In this document: in pieces, positions 38,408 through 48,752 of the stretch | Layout: every line of letters starts with the position of its first letter | Position numbering within the stretch: the stretch's first letter is position 1 | Notes under the pieces: generated by a model | Seen by the model: only the letters and a program-made list of their open reading frames with translations | The model's database searches: none | Told to the model about the DNA's origin: nothing | Assembly (NCBI RefSeq): GCF_019186785.1 | Contig: NZ_CP066557.1 | Coordinates: 943,334 to 1,007,333 of the forward strand | Direction: 5' to 3' | Source: Neoehrlichia mikurensis | GTDB taxonomy: Bacteria; Pseudomonadota; Alphaproteobacteria; Rickettsiales; Anaplasmataceae | DNA: 64,000 nt | Position numbers and translations under genes: made by a program

Positions 38408-38485
38408 TCGCACATAGCTGTAATAATAGTCTTGTTTAAAGTGTAGCTATGGGGGTTTAACTATTATTAAAAGGGAGAGTACTAA

Positions 38486-39343
38486 ATGGCTGATTTACCA
38501 GATTTTACTATACAAGATTTGATAAATGCTGGGGTTCATTTTGGACATAAAACGGGGCGTTGGAATCCAAATATGGCACCTTATATATATGGTGTACATA
38601 AATATAAAGATATTCATATAATTGATTTGCAAAAGACTATGGTGCTGTTTAAGAAAGCACTTGAAGTATTATATGATGTTGTGTTAAAAAGAGGGAGAGT
38701 GTTATTTGTTGGTACGAAAGTTCAAGCTTCAAATATTCTTGCTGAAGAGGCTGTGCGTTGTGGGCAGTATTATGTTAATAATAGGTGGTTAGGTGGTATG
38801 CTAACTAATTGGGAAACTGTGTCTTCATCAATTAAGAAAATAGTTAATTATGATCAATTGCTTAGTAATCAGGATAATAAATTTACAAAAAAAGAAATTT
38901 TGCTTTTTGAAAAAGAGAAGGCTAAATTACTTAGATCTTTAGGTGGAATTCGTGAAATGGGTGGTCTACCCCATATTTTATTTATTATTGATACTAATAA
39001 AGAGCATATAGCAATTAAAGAAGCAAATAAGTTAAATATTCCTATAGTGGCAGTTTTAGATACGAATTCTGATCCTAGAAATATAGATTATCCAGTTCCT
39101 GGTAATGATGATGCTGTACGATCTATAGATTTTTTCTGTAGGATTGTTTCTGATACAATATTAAGGGCTATACATTCTGATTTGATTAATTCAGGAGTAA
39201 ATGTTGATGATGTAAGGGATTTTTCTGTAGAAAAAAGAGATACTTTGTTAAAGGGCAGACTTAAATCTAATAGAAGTTCTAATATCAACAAAAGCAGTGA
39301 AAATTTAGAATTAGAAGATACAAAAAATGATGTAAAAGAATAG
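38486..39343 (+). CDS. rpsB: 30S ribosomal protein S2
   Basis: 285-aa S2 protein: [24 protein letters not shown] at the N-terminus, [50 protein letters not shown] and [19 protein letters not shown] are all characteristic. A hydrophilic C-terminal extension from about residue 250 is Ser/Lys-rich and probably disordered. The ribosome binding site GGGAGAG is clear. Followed after 8 bp by tsf, the classic rpsB-tsf operon. Confidence 0.98.
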   Translation: MADLPDFTIQDLINAGVHFGHKTGRWNPNMAPYIYGVHKYKDIHIIDLQKTMVLFKKALEVLYDVVLKRGRVLFVGTKVQASNILAEEAVRCGQYYVNNRWLGGMLTNWETVSSSIKKIVNYDQLLSNQDNKFTKKEILLFEKEKAKLLRSLGGIREMGGLPHILFIIDTNKEHIAIKEANKLNIPIVAVLDTNSDPRNIDYPVPGNDDAVRSIDFFCRIVSDTILRAIHSDLINSGVNVDDVRDFSVEKRDTLLKGRLKSNRSSNINKSSENLELEDTKNDVKE

Positions 39344-39351
39344 GTGAAGTT

Positions 39352-40218
39352 ATGAAGATAAGTATTGATATTATTAAAAAATTACGTAGCATTACAGATG
39401 CAGGGTTGGGAGATTGTAAGGAAGCTTTAACTGCTTGTTCAGGTGATATAGAAAAAGCTAAAAATTACTTAAGAGAAAAAGGAGTACTAAAAGCGTATAA
39501 AAAATCTCAAAGAGATGTTAATGATGGGTTAGTTGCAATTAATATCAATGATAAGCAAGCTTCTATAATACAATTGAATTCAGAAACAGATTTTGTTGCA
39601 CGTAATAAAAAATTTCAAGATTTAGCATTAAAACTTGTTGAGCTAGTAAGTCACTATGGAGTAGAAGAAGTAGAGGAATTTCTGAGTTATAATTATGATA
39701 GTAATATTAGTATTAAATCAGAAATTATGAATAATATATCTGTTATTGGTGAAAATATTAACTTAAGTAAAATAGGTTATTTAAATGTAGAAAAAGGAGT
39801 TATAGGTAGTTATGTTCATAATTGTGTAATGGATAATATTGGTAAAGCTGCAGCAATTGTAGCTTTAAGTTCAGATGCAGATGAGCTACAACTTAAGGAT
39901 CTTGCTAAAAATATAGCTATGCATATTGTTGCAGCAAAGCCAGATGCTCTATCTATTGAGCTGTTAGATAAAGAAGTTATTGATCAGGAATATGATATAA
40001 TTACTAAACAAGTAAATGTACTTGGTAAATCGGAGAATGTGGTAAAAAAGATAATTGAAGGTAGAATGCAAAAGTTTTTTGAAGAAATAGTGTTATTAGA
40101 GCAGGTATTTATAATGGATGGAAAAACTAAAATTTCTGATCTTATAAGGAACAAGGAGTTAGAGTTAAAATGTAGTATTAATATATTAGGATATAGGTTC
40201 TTTTCTATTGTTAAATAA
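39352..40218 (+). CDS. tsf: Elongation factor Ts
   Basis: Nucleotide exchange factor for EF-Tu. The N-terminal UBA-like domain (IKKLRSITDAGLGDCKEALTACSGDIEKAKNYLREKG), then LNSETDFVARNKKFQDLA and the dimerisation-domain segments IAMHIVAAKP and GKTKISDLI are recognisable. 288 aa, complete. The AGGTGAAG ribosome binding site lies in the 8-bp gap after rpsB, so translation is probably coupled. Confidence 0.98.
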   Translation: MKISIDIIKKLRSITDAGLGDCKEALTACSGDIEKAKNYLREKGVLKAYKKSQRDVNDGLVAININDKQASIIQLNSETDFVARNKKFQDLALKLVELVSHYGVEEVEEFLSYNYDSNISIKSEIMNNISVIGENINLSKIGYLNVEKGVIGSYVHNCVMDNIGKAAAIVALSSDADELQLKDLAKNIAMHIVAAKPDALSIELLDKEVIDQEYDIITKQVNVLGKSENVVKKIIEGRMQKFFEEIVLLEQVFIMDGKTKISDLIRNKELELKCSINILGYRFFSIVK

Positions 40219-40256
40219 ATTTAACGTTGGTGTAATTGAAAAAAAAGGTTATATAT

Positions 40257-40619
40257 ATGGATATTACGCCTGTTATTCCTTTAAATATTAATTTAATTAA
40301 TAGTTTTTCTCAGGGTAAATTTGTAATTGCTGGTAAAGTTTATTATGGTTCTTGTGTTGTTTTTCAAAATGAAGTTGTTCTCATGCAAGAATTAAATTTT
40401 GCTAATATAGGAAGGGTAATAAGCAGTTTAGATAATAGTTTTCAAGTGATATTAGTTGGGACAGGGAAAGAATGTATTTTTTTACCTAAAGAATTACACG
40501 ATCATTTTTGTAGTCTTGGGCTAAATGTTGAATATATGTCTACGCCAGCTGCATGTCGTACATATAATGTTTTATTATATGATGATAGAAAAGTTTGCAC
40601 GGTATTAATGGCGTTATAA
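40257..40619 (+). CDS. Mth938-like domain protein (DUF498)
   Basis: 120-aa protein from the ATG at 40257 (a TTG at 40236 is possible). The segments GKFVIAGKVYYGSCVVFQNEV, SFQVILVGTGKECIFLP and NVEYMSTPAACRTYNVLLYDDRKV match the Mth938/NDUFAF3 family. The eukaryotic member is a complex I assembly factor and alphaproteobacterial members may have a similar role; that is not shown here. It lies 38 bp after tsf and 6 bp before the permease gene, so probably in one transcript. Confidence 0.85.
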   Translation: MDITPVIPLNINLINSFSQGKFVIAGKVYYGSCVVFQNEVVLMQELNFANIGRVISSLDNSFQVILVGTGKECIFLPKELHDHFCSLGLNVEYMSTPAACRTYNVLLYDDRKVCTVLMAL

Positions 40620-40625
40620 ATTATT

Positions 40626-41426
40626 ATGCTAGAGACTATATCTGAAAGATTCTTTATTAATGCACTTGTAGCAATGTTTATTATTAGCATTGTTACTGGG
40701 CCTTTAGGATCTTGTATGATTTGGCATAGATTTTCTTATTTAGGTGATAGTATTGCTCATTCATCTTTTTTAGGAATAGCTTTAGCAACTATATTTCAAA
40801 TAAATATGTTAGTGAGTATTTTAGTTATAGCAGTAGTGTTAGCTATTTTAATATCTCTTAATTTTGAAAAAATATATTCTACTGACACAATGCTAAATAT
40901 TATTACAAATGTCATAATGTCAATAGGTATAGTATTGTTATCATTTGTATCTTTTGTGAATAGTGATATTATTCACTCATTATTTGGTGATATATTAATG
41001 GTTAGTAATAATGATCTTATTAAGATGCTTATTACTGCTATTGTAGTGATATTTGTAGTGATATATAGGTGGAAAAATTGGCTTTTTGTATCTGTTAGTC
41101 AAGATTTATCGATGTCTAGTGGAATAAATGTAAATGCTGTTAGATTAGAATTTTTAATAATATTATCAGTATTTATTGCATTTTATACTCAATTAGTTGG
41201 AATATTACTCATTACTGCATTTTTAGTTATTCCAGCTGCTGGGGCAAGATTAATCACATCAACGCCTATGCAAATGATGGTAGCTGCTACAGTAATTTCT
41301 GTTATATCAGGAACAGGAGGGTTGTTATTATCTGTAATATTTGATATTTTTCCTGGACCTTTAATTATTATACTATCTTTTTTATTATTGCTAATAATGT
41401 ATTTTATTAGAAGAAAGATAAAATAA
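40626..41426 (+). CDS. znuB: Zinc/manganese ABC transporter permease, ZnuB-like
   Basis: 266-aa inner-membrane protein of the ABC-3 (ZnuB/MntB/TroC) family, with about eight hydrophobic segments. Family landmarks are GPLGSCMIWHRFSYLGDSIAHSSFLGIALA near the N-terminus and LLITAFLVIPAAGARLITSTP near residues 195-215. It would form the channel for a metal taken up with a ZnuA binding protein and a ZnuC ATPase; neither gene is in this window, as is common in dispersed Rickettsiales genomes. Zinc is the likelier substrate, but the sequence does not separate it from manganese. Confidence 0.9.
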   Translation: MLETISERFFINALVAMFIISIVTGPLGSCMIWHRFSYLGDSIAHSSFLGIALATIFQINMLVSILVIAVVLAILISLNFEKIYSTDTMLNIITNVIMSIGIVLLSFVSFVNSDIIHSLFGDILMVSNNDLIKMLITAIVVIFVVIYRWKNWLFVSVSQDLSMSSGINVNAVRLEFLIILSVFIAFYTQLVGILLITAFLVIPAAGARLITSTPMQMMVAATVISVISGTGGLLLSVIFDIFPGPLIIILSFLLLLIMYFIRRKIK

Positions 41427-41781
41427 CTTAAAAATGAGTATTAAGTGATGTAGTATTCATTAAGAAAGGCAGCTTGTTTTAATCAATGCATGAAACTAGT
41501 AGTTAATTTTTTATGATTATATAAACAATTTTGTAGTGCAGTGAACGAATTTATTTTAAATTTTTTGTTATTTATTAAATATTTCAATTAGATAAAATTA
41601 TTAATACAAAAATATAAATGTCTAGTCTAATGTTATTTTATATATAAAAGTTATGTAGTATAAAATACGAATTTTCAATTATGTTGAAGTGCTAGTAGAA
41701 AATTTGCCAATTTTAATATAAAGCTTGCATTAGTGTTTTGTCAGTATAGTATGAGATACATTTAAATTTTATATCAGATAT
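41427..41781. other. Non-coding spacer, nothing seen
   Basis: 355 bp of AT-rich sequence between the permease and the next membrane protein gene. I see no gene, remnant or clear regulatory motif. Confidence 0.45.
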
Positions 41782-42543
41782 ATGAAAAATTTTTTGTGTA
41801 ATCAATTTACAAGGTTATTTTTTTATATAATGACAGGGATATTGTTGTATTTTTTTTATAATGTGAAATATTATGAAATTACTATAATAGGTATATTGTT
41901 AGGTATAGTAATTATTATTTTAGGATGTTATGCAAGGTGGCGTTACAATGTAATACAAAAAAATAAGAATAAATGTCAAAATGTTCTTTCTGAAATTAGG
42001 AGTATGGAGTTAAAGATTTACTTAGTAAAATCTCGAATAAAAGATTATTTCACATTTTTTTCTTATTTGTATAACAATATTAATATCAATGATATATTGC
42101 ATGTTAAACAAAAGTATACATTATATAAGAATAAAAAATTTAAACCATGCAAACAAATGATTACTATAATAATTATATTATTAATAGTAATATTTAAGTA
42201 TTTCATAGATAATAATATATTAAAAAGCTATACAAGAGAGTTATCTATCATTTATAGTATTTTGTTTATAATGTATTTCATTGTAGGATTAAATGAACTA
42301 ATTTTTATTGTAAATAATATTTCACTAGATAATTCAAAAGAAAATAAAAAATATTCTCATCAATATAAATTACTACATAAACAATTATTGACATTAGAAA
42401 AAGAGTATCAAATATTAATATATAATATAGAATGCTATAATCAGGATTTTAATATTTATAAAGATCAAATAATATATAAGTCAGATAGTGAAAAGGATCA
42501 AATAAAACAAAAGTATTTTTTAGAAAAGAGAAGTGATAGATAA
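41782..42543 (+). CDS. Hypothetical membrane protein, 253 aa
   Basis: Not recognised. Hydrophobic segments at about residues 12-27 and 33-50, and again at about 127-145 and 155-178, make it a probable four-segment inner-membrane protein. Charged, coil-like stretches at 60-80 and 195-253 would lie in the cytoplasm. Very AT-rich codons and an abundance of Ile, Lys, Asn and Tyr. No clear ribosome binding site. It stands alone with long spacers on both sides. Confidence 0.65.
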   Translation: MKNFLCNQFTRLFFYIMTGILLYFFYNVKYYEITIIGILLGIVIIILGCYARWRYNVIQKNKNKCQNVLSEIRSMELKIYLVKSRIKDYFTFFSYLYNNININDILHVKQKYTLYKNKKFKPCKQMITIIIILLIVIFKYFIDNNILKSYTRELSIIYSILFIMYFIVGLNELIFIVNNISLDNSKENKKYSHQYKLLHKQLLTLEKEYQILIYNIECYNQDFNIYKDQIIYKSDSEKDQIKQKYFLEKRSDR

Positions 42544-42894
42544 TAACTTTATATTTATTATATGATAAATTTTGAATAATGTTTTTATTTTAATAAATTA
42601 AAGATTTATATATCTTATACTGATTATGTGAATAATATGAAAAATATGGTTAATAAAAGTTATATGTTATAACAATAAAAGAATTGACTTAACTAATTGT
42701 GACTTGGATAGTTAATATGTTGGAATTGCTAAAATAATAAATTTACAAATAAAAATAGTGTATTTATATATGTGATATGGTTTAGAAGTTAGCGATGTTT
42801 CTTAATAATAGAGAATTAATTATTATCTAATGGTTACACTGAAGTATTTTTATTTTTAGTAATGTACTGTGGATTATAGAGGTAAAATATTACT
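42544..42894. other. Non-coding spacer, nothing seen
   Basis: About 350 bp before ctpA. No gene or remnant is recognisable; TAGAGGT shortly before the ctpA start may be its ribosome binding site. Confidence 0.45.
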
Positions 42895-44070
42895 ATGATA
42901 AAAAAGGCTTTTATTATTTTTATAATATGTTATGTTGCTTGGCAACCTTTAAATGCTATTTCAATAGATTTAGATAATAATGATTTTGATTGTGTATTAA
43001 TTGATGAAATAGCTTCAAAAATTAAAGAAAAATCAATTAAAAATGTCAATAATAAGGTTTTACTTGAATATGCTATTAATGGTATGTTATCTAATTTAGA
43101 TCCATATTCTAAGTATTTAAATGCCGAAGAATTTTCTGAAATGCAAATATATACCAGGGGTGAATTTGGAGGTATAGGAATTGAAATAGCTAAAGATGAT
43201 AATGGAATAAAAGTAGTTTCTGTTCAAGATAATACTCCAGCTTCTTATTTTAATATTAATATTGATGATAATATCATATTGGTTAATGGTGAAGATACTA
43301 ATCAAATGTCATTACAGGAAGTGATGAAAAAAATTAGAGGACGTATTGGCACTTATGTTAATTTAAGAATTAAAAAAAAACATCATAAAGTAGTTAATGT
43401 ATCTATTAAAAGGACGTTAATTAAAATACGTTCTGTGACTACAAGTGTTATTAATAATATAGCTTATATAAAAATTTCTTGTTTTGATGAAAATGTTGCA
43501 GATACTGTAATACGGTATTGGAATTCTATAGATAAGAATAATATAAAAGGTATACTATTAGATTTACGTAATAATCCTGGTGGACTTTTAAGTCAAGCAA
43601 TAATAATATGTGATTATTTTTTAAATCAAGGAAAAATTGTGTCAGTTCGCGGACGTGAAGATACTAATGGAAGATGTTATTATGCTCATAGAGGTGGTAT
43701 TTTTGAAAAATTTCCTGCAGTTGTGTTAATAAATGAAAATTCAGCTTCTGCTTCAGAAATTATTGCTGGAGCTCTACAGGATCATAAAAAAGCAATTATT
43801 GTTGGAAAAAGATCATTTGGCAAAGGTTCCGTGCAAACAGTTATTCCTATTAAAGGTGGTGGTGCAATTTGTATAACAAATGCATTATATTACACACCTC
43901 TTAATCATGCAATTCAAGGTCATGGTATTATTCCTGATATATATATTAATGATGTGATTAAAAAAAATGTAAGCGTAGTTGATCAAGTTAATGATAGTAC
44001 AGATTATCAATTAATGCGTGCAATTAACATATTACAGAAAATAATTCTACAAAAAAGGTTTAATAATTAA
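42895..44070 (+). CDS. ctpA: Carboxy-terminal processing protease (S41)
   Basis: Periplasmic serine protease of the S41 family, 391 aa. A signal peptide (residues 1-21, ending LNA) is followed by the N-terminal helix region, a PDZ domain (FGGIGIEIAKDDNGIKVVSVQDNTPA to MSLQEVMKKIRG, about 90-165), and the protease core: DLRNNPGGLLSQA, NENSASASEIIAGALQ containing the catalytic serine (near 285-287), and the catalytic lysine K310 in SFGKGSVQ. Complete. Targets are unknown; family members trim periplasmic and outer membrane proteins. Confidence 0.94.
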   Translation: MIKKAFIIFIICYVAWQPLNAISIDLDNNDFDCVLIDEIASKIKEKSIKNVNNKVLLEYAINGMLSNLDPYSKYLNAEEFSEMQIYTRGEFGGIGIEIAKDDNGIKVVSVQDNTPASYFNINIDDNIILVNGEDTNQMSLQEVMKKIRGRIGTYVNLRIKKKHHKVVNVSIKRTLIKIRSVTTSVINNIAYIKISCFDENVADTVIRYWNSIDKNNIKGILLDLRNNPGGLLSQAIIICDYFLNQGKIVSVRGREDTNGRCYYAHRGGIFEKFPAVVLINENSASASEIIAGALQDHKKAIIVGKRSFGKGSVQTVIPIKGGGAICITNALYYTPLNHAIQGHGIIPDIYINDVIKKNVSVVDQVNDSTDYQLMRAINILQKIILQKRFNN

Positions 44071-44262
44071 AGTAATTTTATTACTAATGTTATGTTATGT
44101 TATTTTATAAATAAGCTTTAGTAGTTGGTGAATGTTATAGGATTGTGTTTTATTAATAGGTTCATAAAATGTATTTATTTTAAGTAAATTATCTTTTATA
44201 ATATTTTTTTGAATGTAGGTTGTAGTACATTATAAAGTTAGTAGTTAAAAGGGTTATTGCTG

Positions 44263-44823
44263 ATGAATATAAAGGAATTAAATAATGTTAATAATAAAGA
44301 ATTAAAAAGAAGAGATTTTTTAGGGTTAACTGCTATTTTTATGTCAATAATGGGGGTGTTTTCATTTATTTATCCTTTTATCAAGTCTTTAGGTCCATCT
44401 GCAGAGGTTGTAGCTCAATCTACAATTGAAGTAGATTTATTAGAAATAAAAGAAGGTAAGACAAAAGTTGTTAAATGGCAAGGTAAACCTGTTTTTATAC
44501 GAAAGCGTAGTAAAGAAGAAATTAAAAAAGCGCAATTAACTAATATTAAAGATTTACGAGATCCGCAAACAGATCAGCAGCGTACTCATGTAGGAAAAGA
44601 AGAGTGGTTAATTTTAGTGGGTATTTGTACGCATCTTGGTTGTGTCCCTGTTGAAGTAGAAAGTGAGGAAAAGGGATGGTTTTGTCCTTGTCATGGATCA
44701 AAATATGATATATCTGGTAGAATTATTAGTGGCCCTGCTCCTCTTAATTTACCTGTTCCTGATTATTATTTTTCTAGTAATAATACTATTGTTATTGGTA
44801 AGAAGAATAATGATGTAGTATAA
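44263..44823 (+). CDS. petA: Ubiquinol-cytochrome c reductase iron-sulfur (Rieske) subunit
   Basis: Rieske protein of the bc1 complex. The ATG at 44263 gives 186 aa. The N-terminus has a twin-arginine-like KRRDFLG followed by a membrane anchor (about 20-42). The [2Fe-2S] ligands are C122 and H124 (CTHLGC) and C141 and H144 (CPCHGS), with C127 and C143 forming the disulfide. The end is [12 protein letters not shown]. First gene of petABC; petB starts 14 bp later. Confidence 0.96.
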   Translation: MNIKELNNVNNKELKRRDFLGLTAIFMSIMGVFSFIYPFIKSLGPSAEVVAQSTIEVDLLEIKEGKTKVVKWQGKPVFIRKRSKEEIKKAQLTNIKDLRDPQTDQQRTHVGKEEWLILVGICTHLGCVPVEVESEEKGWFCPCHGSKYDISGRIISGPAPLNLPVPDYYFSSNNTIVIGKKNNDVV

Positions 44824-44837
44824 GAAGGAGTGGCTTG

Positions 44838-46067
44838 ATGTCTAATAACATAAATAGAGATGATGTTAAAGAAGGGAAAGGAATATTAGCATGGATAGAA
44901 TATAGATTACCAATTATGTCTTTTTTGAAAGGGCTTGCGGAGTATCAAGTCCCTAAAAATCTTAATTATGCATGGAATTTTGGTTCTTTAGCAGGTATAG
45001 CATTAATTTTACAGATTATTACAGGAATATTTCTGGCTATGCATTATACACCTCATGTTGATCATGCTTTTGATAGTGTTGAACGTATAATGCGAGATGT
45101 GAATTATGGTTGGTTAATACGATATACTCATGCTGTAGGTGCTTCTTTCTTTTTTATAGTTGTATATGTTCATATATTGCGTGGATTATATTATGGATCA
45201 TACAAAAAGCCTAGAGAATTGGTATGGTTTATAGGTATTTTTATATTTTTTTCAATGATGGCAACTGCATTTATGGGATATGTTTTACCATGGGGGCAGA
45301 TGGGTTTTTGGGGTGCTACAGTAATTACGAACTTATTTTCTGCAATTCCTTTTATAGGTGAAAAAATAGTTCAGTGGCTTTGGGGTGGTTTTTCTGTGGA
45401 TAATCCTACGTTGAATAGGTTTTTTGCGTTACATTATTTAATGCCTTTTGTGATTGTAGCTCTTGCAGGGCTTCATGTTATTGCATTGCATAGATTTGGT
45501 TCGGGGAATCCTTCTGGTGTTGAGGTAAGATCTAAAAAAGATACAATACCTATTTACCCGTACTTTATTGTAAAGGATGGCATAACTTTTGGAATATTTT
45601 TAGTATTGTTATATATATTTATATTTTATGCTCCTAATTATTTAGGTCATCCAGATAATTATATTGAAGCGAATCCTATGGTTACTCCGGCTCACATAGT
45701 GCCAGAATGGTATTTTTTACCTTTTTATGCAATGTTACGCTCTATTCCAAATAAGCTTATTGGTGTTATTACAATGTTTAGTTCTATTATAGTATGGTTT
45801 TTACTTCCTATATTGGATACCTTTAAGGTAAAAAGTGGTAGTTATCGTCCTGTCTTTAAGGTTTGTTATTGGATATTTGTAGTGAATTTTTGTTTTTTAG
45901 CGTGGTTAGGTGGGCAAGAAGTGAAGGAACCATTTATTACATTAAGTAGGTGTTCAACTTTATATTATTTTTCTTATTTTTTTGTTATACTTCCTATATT
46001 ATCTAAATATGAAAAACATAAAAAATTGCCTGAAACATTAAGTGAATCTGTTCCGGAGATGAAATAA
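44838..46067 (+). CDS. petB: Cytochrome b of the bc1 complex
   Basis: 409-aa polytopic membrane protein carrying hemes bL and bH and the quinone sites. [28 protein letters not shown], the heme histidines in [26 protein letters not shown] and [14 protein letters not shown], and the Qo-site [18 protein letters not shown] are seen in the usual order. AAGGAGTGG is its ribosome binding site. Its stop overlaps the petC start (TAATG), indicating coupling. Confidence 0.97.
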   Translation: MSNNINRDDVKEGKGILAWIEYRLPIMSFLKGLAEYQVPKNLNYAWNFGSLAGIALILQIITGIFLAMHYTPHVDHAFDSVERIMRDVNYGWLIRYTHAVGASFFFIVVYVHILRGLYYGSYKKPRELVWFIGIFIFFSMMATAFMGYVLPWGQMGFWGATVITNLFSAIPFIGEKIVQWLWGGFSVDNPTLNRFFALHYLMPFVIVALAGLHVIALHRFGSGNPSGVEVRSKKDTIPIYPYFIVKDGITFGIFLVLLYIFIFYAPNYLGHPDNYIEANPMVTPAHIVPEWYFLPFYAMLRSIPNKLIGVITMFSSIIVWFLLPILDTFKVKSGSYRPVFKVCYWIFVVNFCFLAWLGGQEVKEPFITLSRCSTLYYFSYFFVILPILSKYEKHKKLPETLSESVPEMK

Positions 46068-46819
46068 TGTTTATAAGGTTATTAGTATTATTTATTGTAG
46101 TATTATTGTGTTGGAATACTTATTCCGAAGAGTTTCATGCTGAACGTCCTATTTCACAGACTTGGAAGTTTAATGGTATATTAGGGTCATTTGATAAGCG
46201 TTCAATACAACGTGGGTATAAAGTATATAAAGAAGTTTGTGCAGCTTGTCATTCAATGAAAAGAATAGCATTTCGCAATTTGCGAGAAATAGGGTTTTCA
46301 GAGGAAGAAATAAAATCGATTGCCAGTTCATATCAGATTAAGGATGGACCAAATGATGCGGGGGAAATGTTTGAAAGACCTGGTGTTCCATCAGATTATT
46401 TTCCTTCTCCATTCTCAAATAAAGAAGCTGCAATGGCATCTAATAATGGTGCATACCCTCCAGATTTATCTTTAATTATAAAAGCAAAACATGATGGAGC
46501 AAATTATGTATATTCTTTGTTAAATGGGTATAAAAGTACTAATCCTGATATTAATGGATTATATGAAAATATATATTTTGCAACAGGTAAGATATTAATG
46601 CCTCCTCCGCTTTTTGATAATGCAGTAAAGTATACTGATGGTACTGAGTCTACAGTTAGTAATATGGCTTATGATGTAGTAAATTTTTTACATTGGGCAG
46701 CAGAACCTGAAATGGAAATTAGAAAAAGATTGGGGTTAAAAGTTGTTATATGTTTAATGATTGTAACAGTATTTATAGTATTAATTAATAGGAAGTTATG
46801 GAGTAAGCTTTATAAATAG
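46067..46819 (+). CDS. petC: Cytochrome c1 of the bc1 complex
   Basis: 250-aa protein with a signal peptide (residues 1-20), heme-binding CAACH at 58-62, the segment AYPPDLSLIIKAKHDGANYVYSLLNGY typical of c1, the likely heme ligand methionine in KILMPPPLFD, and a C-terminal membrane anchor at about 226-244. It completes the petABC operon. The heme would face the periplasm and pass electrons to cytochrome c. Confidence 0.97.
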   Translation: MFIRLLVLFIVVLLCWNTYSEEFHAERPISQTWKFNGILGSFDKRSIQRGYKVYKEVCAACHSMKRIAFRNLREIGFSEEEIKSIASSYQIKDGPNDAGEMFERPGVPSDYFPSPFSNKEAAMASNNGAYPPDLSLIIKAKHDGANYVYSLLNGYKSTNPDINGLYENIYFATGKILMPPPLFDNAVKYTDGTESTVSNMAYDVVNFLHWAAEPEMEIRKRLGLKVVICLMIVTVFIVLINRKLWSKLYK

Positions 46820-47163
46820 TGTCATGTAGGGCTTTGATTTGCATTATTAATGTAATTTTAAATTATAATGTATTACTTCATTATATGTTGCTCAGCAAAT
46901 AACGTGTTAATTTTATAAAAGATAGATGTGCATTGTATGGGAGTATTATATGATTTATAATTCTTTATACAATATTTTAACTTTGATGACTAAAAAGTTG
47001 TATCATTATTTAAAGTACTATCTTTCAATTAAGTAACTTATTAGCATCACAAAATGTGATAAATAGATTATTTTTTTGTGTAGGTTATTTTGAAGAATTC
47101 ATAATTGACAATTATCAATTTACAGTATAATACAGCACTAGGAATGTTTACTGCCGGGTGTGT
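46820..47163. other. Spacer upstream of the outer membrane protein array
   Basis: 340 bp without a gene. It contains a promoter-like site at 47105-47131 (listed). The remainder is AT-rich. Confidence 0.5.
47105..47131 (+). promoter_or_regulatory. Sigma-70-type promoter ahead of the outer membrane protein array
   Basis: Consensus TTGACA at 47105-47110 and TATAAT at 47126-47131, both perfect, separated by 15 bp, which is shorter than the usual 17. A start would fall near 47138, about 25 nt before the first gene of the array. AT-rich DNA makes TATAAT common, but a perfect TTGACA is rare here. Confidence 0.6.
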
Positions 47164-48654
47164 ATGAAATTATTTATGTTAGTTTTGATATTATGTAGTG
47201 CTTTTTTTGGTAAAGTTTTTGCAGGTTATAATTCATCTAATAAATTAAAAAGTGCTAGGATATTAGATAAAAATTATGGCTATATGAATAATAGTAACTT
47301 TTTAATTAGTGGTCAGGTATTACTTTATAATTGGGTTACAAAAGTACACTATGATATTAGTGATGATATTGTTAAAAATTTTAAAACATATTGTGATGTT
47401 ATCACTAATTTAAAGGTTGAGCAAAGTAGCTCTTCTGGCATTTTATATGGTGCTAATTTTCAAGTATTTATTCCCACAGATAAAAATAGCATTTATGGCA
47501 AAGATAAAGCACTAATAAATCAAGGTGGTAATATTTTTTTTATTACACCTTATGGAAAATTTTCTATGGGATATCAACAAGGAGTAGAGTCCTTGATTAA
47601 TAGAAATAAGTTTTTTGGTGATCATAGTCAAGGTGAGGATGCTACTTTCATGAAGTATAAATCAAGTGACTTTGTTGATATGATGGGTATAGATAGGGCA
47701 ATTTTTTATCCTATGTTGTATAGTGAAGGCCTTTTTTATATAAATCGTGCTAGGCATGATATGTACGGTAACAATATGGTCCTTAATAATATTAAGGATT
47801 TTATTAGTGGATTACCTTTTAGGTTATCTTATTATTCTCCAAATTTGATGGGATTTAAATTCGGACTTAGTTACTCTCCTACAGGATATAATAAAAAAAT
47901 TTTTCAAGATAAGAAGTTTAATATGGAAAAAGTGAAAGAAGTACAAGGTAATTCCAATATTAAAGCAGATATAAAAGGCTCACATGCTAGCTTTTCATTG
48001 AGTGATGATGGTACTGTAGAAGGTTCAATGATCTTTAATGTAAATAATAATGCTAGTATGGTAATAAAAGATGCAAAAGATAAAGTAATTATATCGGAAC
48101 GTAATGGTGTAACATCATATAAATTTGGTGCTTATTATGATAATATTATAAGTGGCATTGCATCATATAGTTTTATTTTTCAGGATTTGCAATGCGAGTT
48201 TATTATTTCAGGTGAATATGCTAAAGGTAGACAATTACAAACATTATTATTTGGTGATTTGTTAGGTATAAGTGTTGCTAATAGTATTAAATTTTTTAAT
48301 AAATTAAAGTTATATGGGTCATATGGGTATTTAGGTAATTCTGGTCAAGTATATTCTCAGGGACTGTTGTCAAGGAATAAAATTTCTCCTAGTTATTATT
48401 GGGTAATAGGATTAGGCTATCAGTATGATTATTTGTATATTAGTGGCTCTTATTTTAAAAGTAGAAAAAATAGTCCAAGTGGTTCCATAATTGATATTAT
48501 TGATTTTAATTTGGGGGTAGATTATAGATTGAATCAGAATGATAGTAAGGTAAGTTATAGTATATTTAGTTATTATCATCTTATGGTTTATAATAATTTT
48601 TCTAGAGATATTAGTAATAATGTTATTTTATCAGGTATAAGATTAACTTTTTAA
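47164..48654 (+). CDS. Porin-like outer membrane protein, array member 1
   Basis: About 496 aa from the ATG at 47164 with a signal peptide (MKLFMLVLILCSAFFGKVFA). It shares with the next four genes a pattern of strands: YGKFSMGYQQGVES, LPFRLSYYSPNLMGFKFGLSYSPTGY, ISGIASYSF...GEYAKG, LYGSYGYLGNSGQ, YYWVIGLGYQYDYL, and a terminal aromatic (LSGIRLTF), the mark of outer membrane beta-barrels. It is the most divergent copy in the central region and lacks the DAFSxAAGD motif. Probably a surface-exposed porin. The short spacer of about 60 bp to the next gene suggests co-transcription. Confidence 0.85.
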   Translation: MKLFMLVLILCSAFFGKVFAGYNSSNKLKSARILDKNYGYMNNSNFLISGQVLLYNWVTKVHYDISDDIVKNFKTYCDVITNLKVEQSSSSGILYGANFQVFIPTDKNSIYGKDKALINQGGNIFFITPYGKFSMGYQQGVESLINRNKFFGDHSQGEDATFMKYKSSDFVDMMGIDRAIFYPMLYSEGLFYINRARHDMYGNNMVLNNIKDFISGLPFRLSYYSPNLMGFKFGLSYSPTGYNKKIFQDKKFNMEKVKEVQGNSNIKADIKGSHASFSLSDDGTVEGSMIFNVNNNASMVIKDAKDKVIISERNGVTSYKFGAYYDNIISGIASYSFIFQDLQCEFIISGEYAKGRQLQTLLFGDLLGISVANSIKFFNKLKLYGSYGYLGNSGQVYSQGLLSRNKISPSYYWVIGLGYQYDYLYISGSYFKSRKNSPSGSIIDIIDFNLGVDYRLNQNDSKVSYSIFSYYHLMVYNNFSRDISNNVILSGIRLTF

Positions 48655-48752
48655 TTATGTTTTAGTGTGAAATTGGTATTGATCATTGTTTTTTATTTTA
48701 CAGCTATGCATTTTTAATGTGTATTGGGTTGCATATTTTGGTGAGGTTATTT